A stretch of 64,000 nucleotides of DNA from Dryocosmus kuriphilus (GCA_038277395.1 CM076190.1:127192197-127256196); one strand, 5' to 3'; positions 13,201-28,406 are shown, numbered from the stretch's first letter. The notes: a model not told the origin generated them from the letters alone. Numbers and translations: made by a program.

Positions 13201-16200
13201 ACAATTTTATTTCCTTACATTTTTTTATCTCTCTCGTAGTTTAGCCGGAAAATGGATTTTTTGATTTTGTGAAAACCGTTTTTGATGGATAAAAACATAA
13301 CCGTTGGTCAAAGTGGCCGGTTAACGAACTCGTCCTTACTTTTTACACTTTAAAGAAGTGTGCCAAAGCGCAATCCAATCCGATTAGTCCTTCGAATGGT
13401 ATCGTGTCCACAGACTACGACGACAACAACAACGACGACAACAACGACAGACAGACACCAACGTAAAACCTTTTTTTTTTCGGATTCAGGGGGTCATGAC
13501 ACGTCGAGATTTCATGAAATCCGCGAAAGTCAGTTTTCACATAAAACTAATACCTTCTCATTGAGATGAGAATGTAATAATAAAAAAATTGCATTTTTCA
13601 GGCAAACTATGTAAAAAATGAAGAAATTTACGTTTTAGATATAAATTCATTGATTGGTGAGCGCGAGACAGGTGATGAGAATGCGCCTGAGTAGCGGGCA
13701 GATTTTTCAATAACTTTTAATAACTTTTTATTGCCTGTATAGTAATGTATTTTTTGATTAAGAGAACGGTATTATACGTTTAATGAAGAAAGTATGGGTT
13801 GTCTCAAAAAATGGTTTCCAGGGAATTTGTAGGTCCTTGGAAGGTGAATAATTCTGCTTCTTGATATTTTCACGTATCTCGCATAATTTTGTGGAAAAGT
13901 AGATTTTTTTATACGAATTAACTTATTTCACGAATAACTCAAAAACTACTAAGCGTCTGATCGAAAAAATGATAGAGAGCAAATTTGTAGAACTTTTTAA
14001 GGTGAACAATTTTATTTGCTTACATTTTTTTATCTCTCGTAGTGTAGCCGGAAAATGGATTTTTTGATTTTGTGAAAACCGTTTTTGATGGATAAAAACA
14101 TAACCGTTGGTCAAAGTGGCCGGTTAACGAACTCGTCCTTACCTTTTACACTTTAAAGAAGTGTGCCAAAGCGCAATCCAATCCGATTAGTCCTTCGAAT
14201 GTTATCGTGTCCACAGACTACGACGACAACAACAACGACGACAACAACGACAGACAGAGACCAACGTAAAACCTTTTTTTTTCGGATTCAGGGGGTCATG
14301 ACACTTCGAGATTTCATGAAATCCGCGAAAGTCAGTTTTAACATAAAACTAATACCTTCTCATTGAGATGAGAATGTAATAATAAAAAAATTGCATTTTT
14401 CAGGCAAACTATGTAAAAAATGAAGAAATTTACGTTTTAGATATAAATTCATTGATTGATGAGCGCGAGACAGGTGATGAGAATGCGCCTGAGTAGCGGG
14501 CAGATTTTTCAATAACTTTTAATAACTTTTTATTGCCTGTATAGTAATGTATTTTTTGATTAAGAGAACGGTATTATACGTTTAATGAAGAAAGTATGGG
14601 TTGTCTCAAAAAATGGTTTCCAGGGAATTTGTAGGTCCTTGGAAGGTGAATAATTCTGCTTCTTGATATTTTCACGTATCTCGCATAATTTTGCGGAAAA
14701 GTAGATTTTTTTATACGAATTAACTTATTTCACGAATAACTCAAAAACTACGCGTCTGATCGAAAAAATGATAGAGAGCAAATTTGTAGAACCTTTTAAG
14801 GGTGAACAATTTTATTTGCTTACATTTTTTTTGTATCTCTCGTAGTTTAGCCGGAAAATGGATTTTTTGATTTTGTGAAAACTGTTTTTGATGGATAAAA
14901 TATTAACCGTTTTTCAAAGTGGCCGGTTAACGAACTCGTCCTTACTTTTTACACTCTTCAGAAGTGTGCCAAAGCGCAATCCAATCCGATTAGTCCTTCG
15001 AATGTTATCGTGTCCACAGACTACGACGACAACAACAACGACGACAACAACGACAGACAGACGCCAACGTAAAACCTTTTTTTTCGGATTCAGGGGGTCA
15101 TGACACGTCGAGATTTCATGAAATCCGCGAAAGTCACTTTTCACATAAAACTAATACCTTCTCATTGAGGTGAGAATGTAATAATAAAAAAATTGCATTT
15201 TTCAGGCGAAACTATGTAAAAAAATGAAGAAATTTACGTTTTAGATATAAATTCATTGATTGGTGAGCGCGAGACAGGTCATGAGAATGCGCCTGAGTAG
15301 CGGGCAGATTTTTCAATAACTTTTAATAACTTTTTATTGCCTGTATAGTAATGTATTTTTTGATTAAGAGAACGGTATTATACGTTTAATGAAGAAAGTA
15401 TGGGTTGTCTCAAAAAATGGTTTCCAGGAATTTGTAGGTCCTTGGAAGGTGAATAATTCTGCTTCTTGATATTTTCACGTATCTCGCATAATTTTGTGGA
15501 AAAGTAGATTTTTTATACGAATTAACTTATTTCACGAATAACTCAAAAACTACGCGTCTGATCGAAAAAATGATAGAGAGCAAATTTGTAGAACTTTTTG
15601 GGTGAACAAATTTTACTTGCTTACATTTTTTTATCTCTCGTAGTTTAGCCGGAAAATAAATTTTTTGATTTTGTGAAAACTGTTTTTGATGGATAAAACC
15701 ATAACCGTTGGTCAAAGTGGCCGGTTAACGAACTCGTCCTTACTTTTTACACTTTAAAGAAGTGTGCCAAAGCGCAATCCAATCCGATTAGTCCTTCGAA
15801 TGGTATCGTGTCCACAGTCTACGACGACAACAACAACGACGACGACAACAACGACAGACAGACACCAACGTAAAACCTTTTTTTTCGGATTCAGGGGGTC
15901 ATGACACGTCGAGATTTCATGAAATCCGCGAAAGTCAGTTTTCACATAAAACTAATACCTTCTCACTGAGGTGAGAATGTAATAATACAAAAATTGCATT
16001 TTTCAGGCGAACTATGTAAAAAATGAAGAAATTTACGTTTTAGATATAAATTCATTGATTGGTGAGCGCGAGACAGGTGATGAGAATGCGCCTGAGTAGC
16101 GGGCAGATTTTTCAATAACTTTTAATAACTTTTTATTGCCTGTATAGTAATGTATTTTTTGATTAAGAGAACGGTATTATACGTTTAATGAAGAAAGTAT

Positions 16201-19200
16201 GGGTTGTCTCAAAAAATGGTTTCCAGGGAATTTGTAGGTCCTTGGAAGGTGAATAATTCTGCTTCTTGATATTTTCACGTATCTCGCATAATTTTGTGGA
16301 AAAGTAGATTTTTTTACACGAATTAACTTATTTCACGAATAACTCAAAAACTAAGCGTCTGATCGAAAAAATGATAGAGAGCAAATTTGTAGAACTTTTT
16401 AAGGTGAACAATTTTATTTGCTTACATTCTTTTTATCTCTCGTAGTGTAGCCGGAAAATGGATTTTTTGATTTTGTGAAAACCGTTTTTGATGGATAAAA
16501 ACATAACCGTTGGTCAAAAGTGGCCGGTTAACGAACTCGTCCTTACCTTTTACACTCTTAAGAAGGGTGCCAAAGCGCAATCCAATCCGATTAGTCCTTC
16601 GAAAGTTATCGTGTCCACAGACTACGACGACAACAACGACGACAACGACAGACAGAGACCAACGTAAAACCTTTTTTTTCGGATTCAGGGGGTCATGACA
16701 CTTCGAGATTTCATGAAATCCGCGAAAGTCAGTTTTAACATAAAACTAATACCTTCTCATTGAGATGAGAATGTAATAATAAAAAAATTGCATTTTTCAG
16801 GCAAACTATGTAAAAAATGAAGAAATTTACGTTTTAGATATAAATTCATTGATTGATGAGCGCGAGACAGGTGATGAGAATGCGCCTGAGTAGCGGGCAG
16901 ATTTTTCAATAACTTTTAATAACTTTTTATTGCCTGTATAGTAATGTATTTTTTGATTAAGAGAACGGTATTATACGTTTAATGAAGAAAGTATGGGTTG
17001 TCTCAAAAAATGGTTTCCAGGAAATTTGTAGTTCCTTGGAAGGTGAATAATTCTGCTTCTTGATATTTTCACGTATCTCGCATACTTTTGCGGAAAAGTA
17101 GATTTTTTTATACGAATTAACTTATTTCACGAATAACTCAAAAACTACGCGTCTGATCGAAAAAATGATAGAGAGCAAATTTGTAGAACTTTTTGAGGTG
17201 AACAATTTTACTTGCTTACATTTTTTTGTATCTCTCGTAGTTTAGCCGGAAAATAAATTTTTTGATTTTGTGAAAACTGTTTTTGATGGATAAAAACATA
17301 ACCGTTGGTCAAAGTGGCCGGTTAACGAACTCGTCCTTACTTTTTACACTTTAAAGAAGTGTGCCAAAGCGCAATCCAATCCGATTAGTCCTTCGAATGT
17401 TATCGTGTCCACAGACTACGACGACAACAACAACGACGAACACAACGACAGACAGACACCAACGTAAAACCTTTTTTTTCGGATTCAGGGGGTCATGACA
17501 CGTCGAGATTTCATGAAATCCGCGAAAGTCACTTTTCACATAAAACTAATACCTTCTCATTGAGGTGAGAATGTAATAATAAACAAATTGCATTTTTCAG
17601 GCGAACTATGTAAAAAATGAAGAAATTTACGTTTTAGATATAAATTCATTGATTGGTGAGCGCGAGACAAGTGATGAGAATGCGCCTGAGTAGCGGGCAG
17701 ATTTTTCAATAACTTTTAATAACTTTTTATTGCCTGTATAGTAATGTATTTTTTGATTAAGAGAACGGTATTATACGTTTAATGAAGAAAGTATGGGTTG
17801 TCTCAAAAAATGGTTTCAAGGGAATTTGTAGGTCCTTGGAAGGTGAATAATTCTGCATCTTGATATTTTCACCTACCTCGCATACTTTTGCGGAAAAGTA
17901 GATTTTTTTATACGAATTAACTTATTTCACGAATAACTCAAAAACTACGCGTCTGATCGAAAAAATGATAGAGAGCAAATTTGTAGAACTTTTTAAGGTG
18001 AACAATTTTATTTGCTTACATTCTTTTTATCTCTCGTAGTGTAGCCGGAAAATGGATTTTTTGATTTTGTGAAAACCGTTTTTGATGGATAAAAACATAA
18101 CCGTCGGTCAAAGTGGCCGGTTACCGAACTCGTCCTTACTTTTTACACTTTAAAGAAGTGTGCCAAAGCGCAATCCAATCCGATTAGTCCTTCGAATGTT
18201 ATCGTGTCCACAGACTACGATGACAACAACAACGACGACAACAACGACAGACAGACACCAACGTAAAACCTTTTTTTTCGGATTCAGGGGGTCATGACAC
18301 GTCGAGATTTCATGAAATCCGCGAAAGTCAGTTTTACATAAAACTAATACCTTCTCATTGAGATGAGAATGTAATAATAAAAAATTGCATTTTTCAGGCA
18401 AACTATATAAAAAATGAAGAAATTTACGTTTTAGATATAAATTTATTGATTGGTGAGCGCGAGACAAGTGATGAGAATGCGCCTGAGTAGCGGGCAGATT
18501 TTTCAATAACTTTTAATAGCTTTTTATTGCCTGTATAGTAATGTATTTTTTGATTAAGAGAACGGTATTATACGTTTAATGAAGAAAGTATGGGTTGTCT
18601 CAAAAAATGGTTTCCAGGGAATTTGTAGGTCCTTGGAAGGTGAATAATTCTGCTTCTTGATATTTTCACATATCTCGCATAATTTTGCGGAAAAGTAGAT
18701 TTTTTTATACGAATTAACTTATTTCACGAATAACTCAAAAACTACGCGTCTGATCGAAAAAATGATACACAGCAAATTTGTAGAACTTTTTGAGGTGAAC
18801 AATTTTACTTGCTTACATTTTTTTGTATCTCTCGTAGTTTAGCCGGAAAATAAATTTTTTGATTTTGTGAAAACTGTTTTTGATCGATAAAAACATAACC
18901 GTTGGTCAAAGTGGCCGGTTAACGAACTCGTCCTTACTTTTTACACTTTAAAGAAGTGTGCCAAAGCGCAATCCAATCCGATTAGTCCTTCGAATGTTAT
19001 CGTGTCCACAGACTACGACGACAACAACAACGACGACAACAACGACAGACAGACACCAACGTAAAACCTTTTTTTTCGGATTCAGGGGGTCATGACACGT
19101 CGAGATTTCATGAAATCCGCGAAAGTCACTTTTCACATCAAACTAATACCTTCTCATTGAGGTGAGAATGTAATAATAAACAAATTGCATTTTTCAGGCG

Positions 19201-22200
19201 AACTATGTAAAAAATGAAGAAATTTACGTTTTAGATATAAATTCATTGATTGGTGAGCGCGAAACAAGTGATGAGAAATGCGCCTGAGTAGCGGGCAGAT
19301 TTTTCAATAACTTTTAATAACTTTTTATTGCCTGTATAGTAATGTATTTTTTGATTAAGAGAACGGTATTATACGTTTAATGAAGAAAGTATGGGTTGTC
19401 TCAAAAAATGGTTTCCAGGGAATTTGTAGGTCCTTGGAAGGTGAATAATTCTGCTTCTTGATATTTTCACGTATCTCGCATAATTTTGCGGAAAAGTGGA
19501 TTTTTTTATACGAATTAACTTATTTCACGAATAACTCAAAAATTACGCGTCTGATCGAAAAAATGATAGAGAGCAAATTTGTAGAACGTTTTGGGTGAAC
19601 AGTTTTACTTGCTTACATTTTTTTGTATCTCTCGTAGTTTAGCCGGAAAATAAATTTTTTGATTTTGTGAAAACTGTTTTTGATGGATAAAACCATAACC
19701 ATTGGTCAAAGTGGCCGGTTAACGAACTCGTCCTTACTTTTTACACTTTAAAGAAGTGTGCCAAAGCGCAATCCAATCCGATTAGTCCTTCGAAAGTTAT
19801 CGTGTCCACAGACTACGACACAACAACGACGACTACGACAGACAGACACCAACGTAAAACCTTTTTTTTCGGATTCAGGGGGTCATGACACGTCGAGATT
19901 TCATGAAATCCGCGAAAGTCAGTTTTCACATAAAACTAATACCTTCTCATTGAGATGAGAATGTAATAATAAAAAAATTGCATTTTTCAGGCAAACTATA
20001 TAAAAAAATGAAGAAATTTACGTTTTAGATATAAATTTATTGATTGGTGAGCGCGAGACAAGTGATGAGAATGCGCCTGAGTAGCGGGCAGATTTTTCAA
20101 TAACTTTTAATAACTTTTTATTGCCTGTATAGTAATGTATTTTTTGATTAAGAGAACGGTATTATACGTTTAATGAAGAAAGTATGGGTTGTCTCAAAAA
20201 ATGGTTTCCAGGGAATTTGTAGGTCCTTGGAAGGTGAATAATTCTGCTTCTTGATATTTTCACGTATCTCGCATAATTTTGCGGAAAAGTGATTTTTTTA
20301 TACGAATTAACTTATTTCACGAATAACTCAAAAACTACGCGTCTGATCGAAAAAATGCTAGAGAACAAATTTGTAGAACTTTTTGAGGTAAATAATTTTA
20401 CTTGCTTACATTTTTTTGTATCTCTCGTAGTTTAGCCGGAAAATAAATTTTTTGATTTTGTGAAAACTGTTTTTGATGGATAAAACCATAACCGTTGGTC
20501 AAAGTGGCCGGTTAACGAACTAGTCCTTACTTTTTACACTCTAAAGAAGTGTGCCAAAGCGCAATCCAATCCGATGAGTCCTTCGAAAGTTATCGTGTCC
20601 ACAGACTACGACAACAACGACGACAACGACAGACAGACACCAACGTAAAACCCTTTTTTTCGGATTCAGGGGGTCATGACACGTCGAGATTTCATGAAAT
20701 CCGCGAAAGTCAGTTTTCACATAAAGCTAATACATTCTCATTGAGATGAGAATGTAATAATAAAAAAAATTGCATTTTTCAGGCAAACTATGTAAAAAAT
20801 GAAGAAATTTACGTTTTAGATATAAATTCATTGATTGGTGAACGCGAGACAGGTGATGAGAATGCGCCTGAGTAGCATACAGATTTTTCAATAACTTTTA
20901 ATAACTTTTTATTGCCTGTATAGTAATGTATTTTTTGATTAAGAGAACGGTATTATACGTTTAATGAAGAAAGTATGGGTTGTCTCAAAAAATGGTTTCA
21001 AGGGAATTTGTAGGTTCTTGGAAGGTGAATAATTCTGCTTCTTGATATTTTCACGTATCTCGCATACTTTTGCGGAAAAGTAGATTTTTTTATACGAATT
21101 AACTTATTTCACGAATAACTCAAAAATTACGCGTCTGATCGAAAAAATGATAGAGGGCAAATTTGTAGAACTTTTTGAGCTGAACAACTTTACATGCTTA
21201 CATTTTTTTTTGTCTCTCGTAGTTTAGCCGGAAAATAAATTTTTTGATTTTGTGAAAACTGTTTTTGATGGATAAAACCATAACCGTTGGTCAAAGTGGC
21301 CGGTTAACGAACTAGTCCTTACTTTTTACACTCTAAAGAAGTGTGCCAACGCGCAATCCAATCCGATTAGTCCTTCGAAAGTTATCGTGTCCACAGGCTA
21401 CGACAACAACGACGACAACGACAGACAGACACCAACGTAAAACCTTTTTTTTCGGATTCAGGGGGTCATGACACGTCGAGATTTCATGAAATCCGCAAAA
21501 GTCAGTTTTCACATAAAACTAATACCTTCTCATTGAGATGAGAATGTAATAATAAAAAAATTGCATTTTTCAGGCAAACTATGTAAAAAAAGAAGAAATT
21601 TACGTTTTAGATATAAATTCATTGATTGGTGAGCGCGAAACAGGTGATGAGAATGCGCCTGAGTAGCGGGCAGATTTTTCAATAACTTTTAACAACTTTT
21701 TATTGGCTGTATAGTAATGTATTTTTTGATTAAAAGAACGGTATTATACGTTTAATGAAGAAGGTATGGGTTGTCTCAAAAAATGGTTTCAAGGGAATTT
21801 GTAGGTCCTTGGAAGGTGAATAATTCTGCTTCTTGATATTTTCACGTATCTCGCATACTTTTGCTGAAAAGTAGATTTTTTTATACGAATTAACTTATTT
21901 CACGAATAACTCAAAAACTACGCGTCTGATCGAAAAAATGATACACAGCAAATTTGTAGAACTTTTTGAGGTGAACAATTTTACTTGCTTACATTTTTTT
22001 GTATCTCTCGTAGTTTAGCCGGAAAATAAATTTTTTGATTTTGTGAAAACTGTTTTTGATGGATAAAAACATAACCGTTGGTCAAAGTGGCCGGTTAACG
22101 AACTCGTCCTTACTTTTTACACTTTAAAGAAGTGTGCCAAAGCGCAATCCAATCCGATTAGTCCTTCGAATGTTATCGTGTCCACAGACTACGACGACAA

Positions 22201-22397
22201 CAACAACGACGACAACAACGACAGACAGACACCAACGTAAAACCTTTTTTTTCGGATTCAGGGGGTCATGACACGTCGAGATTTCATGAAATCCGCGAAA
22301 GTCACTTTTCACATCAAACTAATACCTTCTCATTGAGGTGAGAATGTAATAATAAACAAATTGCATTTTTCAGGCGAACTATGTAAAAAATGAAGAA

Positions 22398-25300
22398 ATT
22401 TACGTTTTAGATATAAATTCATTGATTGGTGAGCGCGAAACAAGTGATGAGAATGCGCCTGAGTAGCGGGCAGATTTTTCAATAACTTTTAATAACTTTT
22501 TATTGCCTGTATAGTAATGTATTTTTTGATTAAGAGAACGGTATTATACGTTTAATGAAGAAAGTATGGGTTGTCTCAAAAAATGGTTTGCAGGGAATTT
22601 GTAGGTCCTTGGAAGGTGAATAATTCTGCTTCTTGATATTTTCACGTATCTCGCATAATTTTGTGGAAAAGTAGATTTTTTTTATACGAATTAACTTATT
22701 TCACGAATAACTCAAAAACTACGCGTCTGATCGAAAAAATGATAGAGAGCAAATTTGTAGAACGTTTTGGGGTGAACAGTTTTACTTGCTTACATTTTTT
22801 TGTATCTCTCGTAGTTTAGCCGGAAAATAAATTTTTTGATTTTGTGAAAACTGTTTTTGATGGATAAAACCATAACCGTTGGTCAAAGTGGCCGGTTAAC
22901 GAACTAGTCCTTACTTTTTACACTTTAAAGAAGTGTGCCAAAGCGCAATCCAATCCGATGAGTCCTTCGAAAGTTATCGTGTCCACAGACTACGACAACA
23001 ACGACGACAACGACAGACAGAGACCAACGTAAAACCCTTTTTTTCGGATTCAGGGGGTCATGACACGTCGAGATTTCATGAAATCCGCGAAAGTCAGTTT
23101 TCACATAAAGCTAATACATTCTCATTGAGATGAGAATGTAATAATAAAAAAATTGCATTTTTCAGGCAAACTATGTAAAAAATGAAGAAATTTACGTTTT
23201 AGATATAAATTCATTGATTGGTGAACGCGAGACAGGTGATGAGAATGCGCCTGAGTAGCATACAGATTTTTCAATAACTTTTAATAACTTTTTATTGCCT
23301 GTATAGTAATGTATTTTTTGATTAAGAGAACGGTATTATACGTTTAATGAAGAAAGTATGGGTTGTCTCAAAAAATGGTTTCAAGGGAATTTGTAGGTTC
23401 TTGGAAGGTGAATAATTCTGCTTCTTGATATTTTCACGTATCTCGCATACTTTTGCGGAAAAGTAGATTTTTTTATACGAATTAACTTATTTCACGAATA
23501 ACTCAAAAATTACGCGTCTGATCGAAAAAATGATAGAGGGCAAATTTGTAGAACTTTTTGAGCTGAACAACTTTACATGCTTACATTTTTTTTTGTCTCT
23601 CGTAGTTTAGCCGGAAAATTGATTTTTTGATTTTGTGAAAACAGTTTTTGATGGATAAAACCATAACCGTTGGTCAAAAGTGGCCGGTTAACGAACTTGT
23701 CCTTACTTTTTACACTCTAAAGAAGTGTGCCAACGCGCAATCCAATCCGATTAGTCCTTCGAAGGTTATCGTGTCCACAGGCTACGACAACAACGACGAC
23801 TACGACAGACAGACACCAACGTAAAACCTTTTTTTTTCGGATTCAGGGGGTCATGACACGTCGAGATTTCATGAAATCCGCAAAAGTCAGTTTTCACATA
23901 AAACTAATACCTTCTCATTGAGATGAGAATGTAATAATAAAAAAATTGCATTTTTCAGGCAAACTATGTAAAAAAAGAAGAAATTTACGTTTTAGATATA
24001 AATTCATTGATTGGTGAGCGCGAAACAGGTGATGAGAATGCGCCTGAGTAGCGGGCAGATTTTTCAATAACTTTTAACAACTTTTTATTGGCTGTATAGT
24101 AATGTATTTTTTGATTAAAAGAACGGTATTATACGTTTAATGAAGAAGGTATGGGTTGTCTCAAAAAATGGTTTCAAGGGAATTTGTAGGTCCTTGGAAG
24201 GTGAATAATTCTGCTTCTTGATATTTTCACGTATCTCGCATACTTTTGCGGAAAAGTAGATTTTTTTATACGAATTAACTTATTTCACGAATAACTCAAA
24301 AACTACGCGTCTGATCGAAAAAAACGATACACAGCAAATTTGTAGAACTTTTTGAGGTGAACAATTTTACTTGCTTACATTTTTTTGTATCTCTCGTAGT
24401 TTAGCCGGAAAATAAATTTTTTGATTTTGTGAAAACTGTTTTTGATGGATAAAAACATAACCGTTGGTCAAAGTGGCCGGTTAACGAACTCGTCCTTACT
24501 TTTTACACTTTAAAGAAGTGTGCCAAAGCGCAATCCAATCCGATTAGTCCTTCGAATGTTATCGTGTCCACAGACTACGACGACAACAACAACGACGACA
24601 ACAACGACAGACAGACACCAACGTAAAACCTTTTTTTTTCGGATTCAGGGGGTCATGAGACGTCGAGATTTCATGAAATCCGCGAAAGTCACTTTTCACA
24701 TCAAACTAATACCTTCTCATTGAGGTGAGAATGTAATAATAAACAAATTGCATTTTTCAGGCGAACTATGTAAAAAATGAAGAAATTTACGTTTTAGATA
24801 TAAATTCATTGATTGGTGAGCGCGAAACAAGTGATGAGAATGCGCCTGAGTAGCGGGCAGATTTTTCAATAACTTTTAATAACTTTTTATTGCCTGTATA
24901 GTAATGTATTTTTTGATTAAGAGAACGGTATTATACGTTTAATGAAGAAAGTATGGGTTGTCTCAAAAAATGGTTTCCAGGGAATTTGTAGGTCCTTGGA
25001 AGGTGAATAATTCTGCTTCTTGATATTTTCACGTATCTCGCATAATTTTGTGGAAAAGTAGATTTTTTTATACGAATTAACTTATTTCACGAATAACTCA
25101 AAAACTACGCGTCTGATCGAAAAAATGATAGAGAGCAAATTTGTAGAACGTTTTGGGGTGAACAGTTTTACTTGCTTACATTTTTTTGTATCTCTCGTAG
25201 TTTAGCCGGAAAATAAATTTTTTGATTTTGTGAAAACTGTTTTTGATGGATAAAAACCATAACCGTTGGTCAAAGTGGCCGGTTAACGAACTAGTCCTTA

Positions 25301-27162
25301 CTTTTTACACTCTAAAGAAGTGTGCCAAAGCGCAATCCAATCCGATGAGTCCTTCGAAAGTTATCGTGTCCACAGACTACGACAACAACGACGACAACGA
25401 CAGACAGACACCAACGTAAAACCCTTTTTTTCGGATTCAGGGGGTCATGACACGTCGAGATTTCATGAAATCCGCGAAAGTCAGTTTTCACATAAAGCTA
25501 ATACATTCTCATTGAGATGAGAATGTAATAATAAAAAAATTGCATTTTTCAGGCAAACTATGTAAAAAATGAAGAAATTTACGTTTTAGATATAAATTCA
25601 TTGATTGGTGAACGCGAGACAGGTGATGAGAATGCGCCTGAGTAGCATACAGATTTTTCAATAACTTTTAATAACTTTTTATTGCCTGTATAGTAATGTA
25701 TTTTTTGATTAAGAGAACGGTATTATACGTTTAATGAAGAAAGTATGGGTTGTCTCAAAAAATGGTTTCAAGGGAATTTGTAGGTTCTTGGAAAGTGAAT
25801 AATTCTGCTTCTTGATATTTTCACGTATCTCGCATACTTTTGCGGAAAAGTAGATTTTTTTATACGAATTAACTTATTTCACGAATAACTCAAAAATTAC
25901 GCGTCTGATCGAAAAAATGATAGAGGGCAAATTTGTAGAACTTTTTGAGCTGAACAACTTTACATGCTTACATTTTTTTTTGTCTCTCGTAGTTTAGCCG
26001 GAAAATTGATTTTTTGATTTTGTGAAAACAGTTTTTGATGGATAAAACCATAACCGTTGGTCAAAAGTGGCCGGTTAACGAACTTGTCCTTACTTTTTAC
26101 ACTCTAAAGAAGTGTGCCAACGCGCAATCCAATCCGATTAGTCCTTCGAAAGTTATCGTGTCCACAGGCTACGACAACAACGACGACTACGACAGACAGA
26201 CACCAACGTAAAACCTTTTTTTTCGGATTCAGGGGGTCATGACAAGTCGAGATTTCATGAAATCCGCAAAAGTCAGTTTTCACATAAAACTAATACCTTC
26301 TCATTGAGATGCGAATGTAATAATAAAAAAATTGCATTTTTCAGGCAAACTATGTAAAAAAAGAAGAAATTTACGTTTTAGATATAAATTCATTGATTGG
26401 TGAGCGCGAAACAGGTGATGAGAATGCGCCTGAGTAGCGGGCAGATTTTTCAATAACTTTTAACAACTTTTTATTGGCTGTATAGTAATGTATTTTTTGA
26501 TTAAAAGAACGGTATTATACGTTTAATGAAGAAGGTATGGGTTGTCTCAAAAAATGGTTTCAAGGGAATTTGTAGGTCCTTGGAAGGTGAATAATTCTGC
26601 TTCTTGATATTTTCACGTATCTCGCATACTTTTGCGGAAAAGTAGATTTTTTTATACGAATTAAATTATTTCACGAATAACTCAAAAATTACGCGTCTGA
26701 TCGAAAAAATGATAGAAAGCAAATTTGTAGAACTTTTCGAGGGGAACAATTTTGCTTGCTTACATTTTTTTTGTCTCTCGTAGTTTAGCCGGAAAATTGA
26801 TTTTTTAATTTTGCGAAAACAGTTTTTGATGGATAAAACCAAAACCGTTGGTCAAAAGTGGCCGGTTAACGAACCTGTCCTTACTTTTTACACTCTAAAG
26901 AAGTGTGCCAAAGCGCAATCCAATCCGATTAGTCCTTCGAAAGTTATCGTGTCCACAGTCTACGACAACAACGACGACGACAACGACAGACAGACACCAA
27001 CGTAAAACCTTTTTTTTCGGATTCAGGGGGTCATGACACGTCGAGATTTCATGAAATCCGCGAAAGTCAGTTTTCACATAAAACTAATACCTTCTCATTG
27101 AGATGAGAATGTAATAATAAAAAAATTGCATTTTTCAGGCAAACTATGTAAAAAATGAAGAA
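22398..27162 (+). repeat. Higher-order repeat: two trimers of about 2.39 kb
   Basis: Three monomer types recur in order. Type A has CAGGCGAACTATG before it and GCGAAACAAGTGATGAG (22398, 24785). Type B has GTGAACGCGAGACAGG and AGTAGCATACAG (23190, 25577). Type C has AAAAAAAGAAGAAATT before it and TTAACAACTTTTTATTGG (23983, 26369). The block 19222-22397 is the same with one additional A-like monomer. Copies of the same type one trimer apart look much more alike than adjacent monomers, the signature of higher-order satellite organisation. Confidence 0.75.
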
Positions 27163-28364
27163 ATTTACGTTTTAGATATAAATTCATTGATTGGTGAACG
27201 CGAGACAGGTGATGAGAATGCGCCTGAGTAGCGGGCAGATTTTTCAATAACTTTTAACAACTTTTTATTGGCTGTATAGTAATGTATTTTTTGATTAAGA
27301 GAACGGTATTATACGTTTAATGAAGAAAGTATGGGTTGTCTCAAAAAATGGTTTCAAGGGAATTTGTAGGTCCTTGGAAGGTGAATAATTCTGCTTCTTG
27401 ATATTTTCACGTATCTCGCATACTTTTGCGGAAAAGTAGATTTTTTTATACGAATTAACTTATTTCACGAATAACTCAAAAATTACGCGTCTGATCGAAA
27501 AAATGATAGAGAGCAAATTTGTAGAACTTTTCGAGGGGAACAATTTTGCTTGCTTACATTTTTTTTGTATCTCGTAGTTTAGCCGGAAAATTGATTTTTT
27601 AATTTTGTGAAAACTGTTTTTGATGGATAAAACCAAAACCGTTGGTCAAAAGTGGCCGGTTAACGAACCTGTCCTTACTTTTTACACTCTAAAGAAGTGT
27701 GCCAAAGCGCAATCCAATCCGATGAGTCCTTCGAAAGTTATCGTGTCCACAGGCTACGACAACAACGACGACAACGACAGACACCAACGTAAAACCTTTT
27801 TTTTCGGATTCAGGGGGTCATGACACGTCGAGATTTCATGAAATCCGCGAAAGTCAGTTTTCACATAAAACTAATACATTCTCATTGAGATGAGAATGTA
27901 ATAATAAAAAAATTGCATTTTTCAGGCAAACTATGTAAAAAATGAAGAAATTTACGTTTTAGATATAAATTCATTGATTGGTGAACGCGAGACAGGTGAT
28001 GAGAATGCGCCTGAGTAGCGGGCAGATTTTTCAATAACTTTTAACAACTTTTTATTGGCTGTATAGTAATGTATTTTTTGATTAAGAGAACGGTATTATA
28101 CGTTTAATGAAGAAAGTATGGGTTGTCTCAAAAAATGGTTTCAAGGGAATTTGTAGGTTCTTGGAAGGTGAATAATTCTGCTTCTTGATATTTTCACGTA
28201 TCTCGCATACTTTTGCGAAAAAGTAGATTTTTTTATACGAATTAACTTATTTCACGAATAACTCAAAAATTACGCGTCTGATCGAAAAAATGATAGAGAG
28301 CAAATTTGTAGAACTTTTTGAGCTGAACAACTTTACTTGCTTACATTTTTTTTTGTCTCTCTCG

Positions 28365-28406
28365 CCCCCCCCCCCCCCCCCCCCCCCCACCCCCCCCCCC
28401 CCCCCC
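28365..28406. repeat. Poly-C tract of 42 bp inside a satellite monomer
   Basis: Twenty-four C, one A, then seventeen C, placed between TCTCTCG and TAGTTTAGCC, a junction that is contiguous in all other monomers. It accounts for the monomer's 836-bp length. It could be a real homopolymer expansion or an assembly artefact. Confidence 0.9.
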
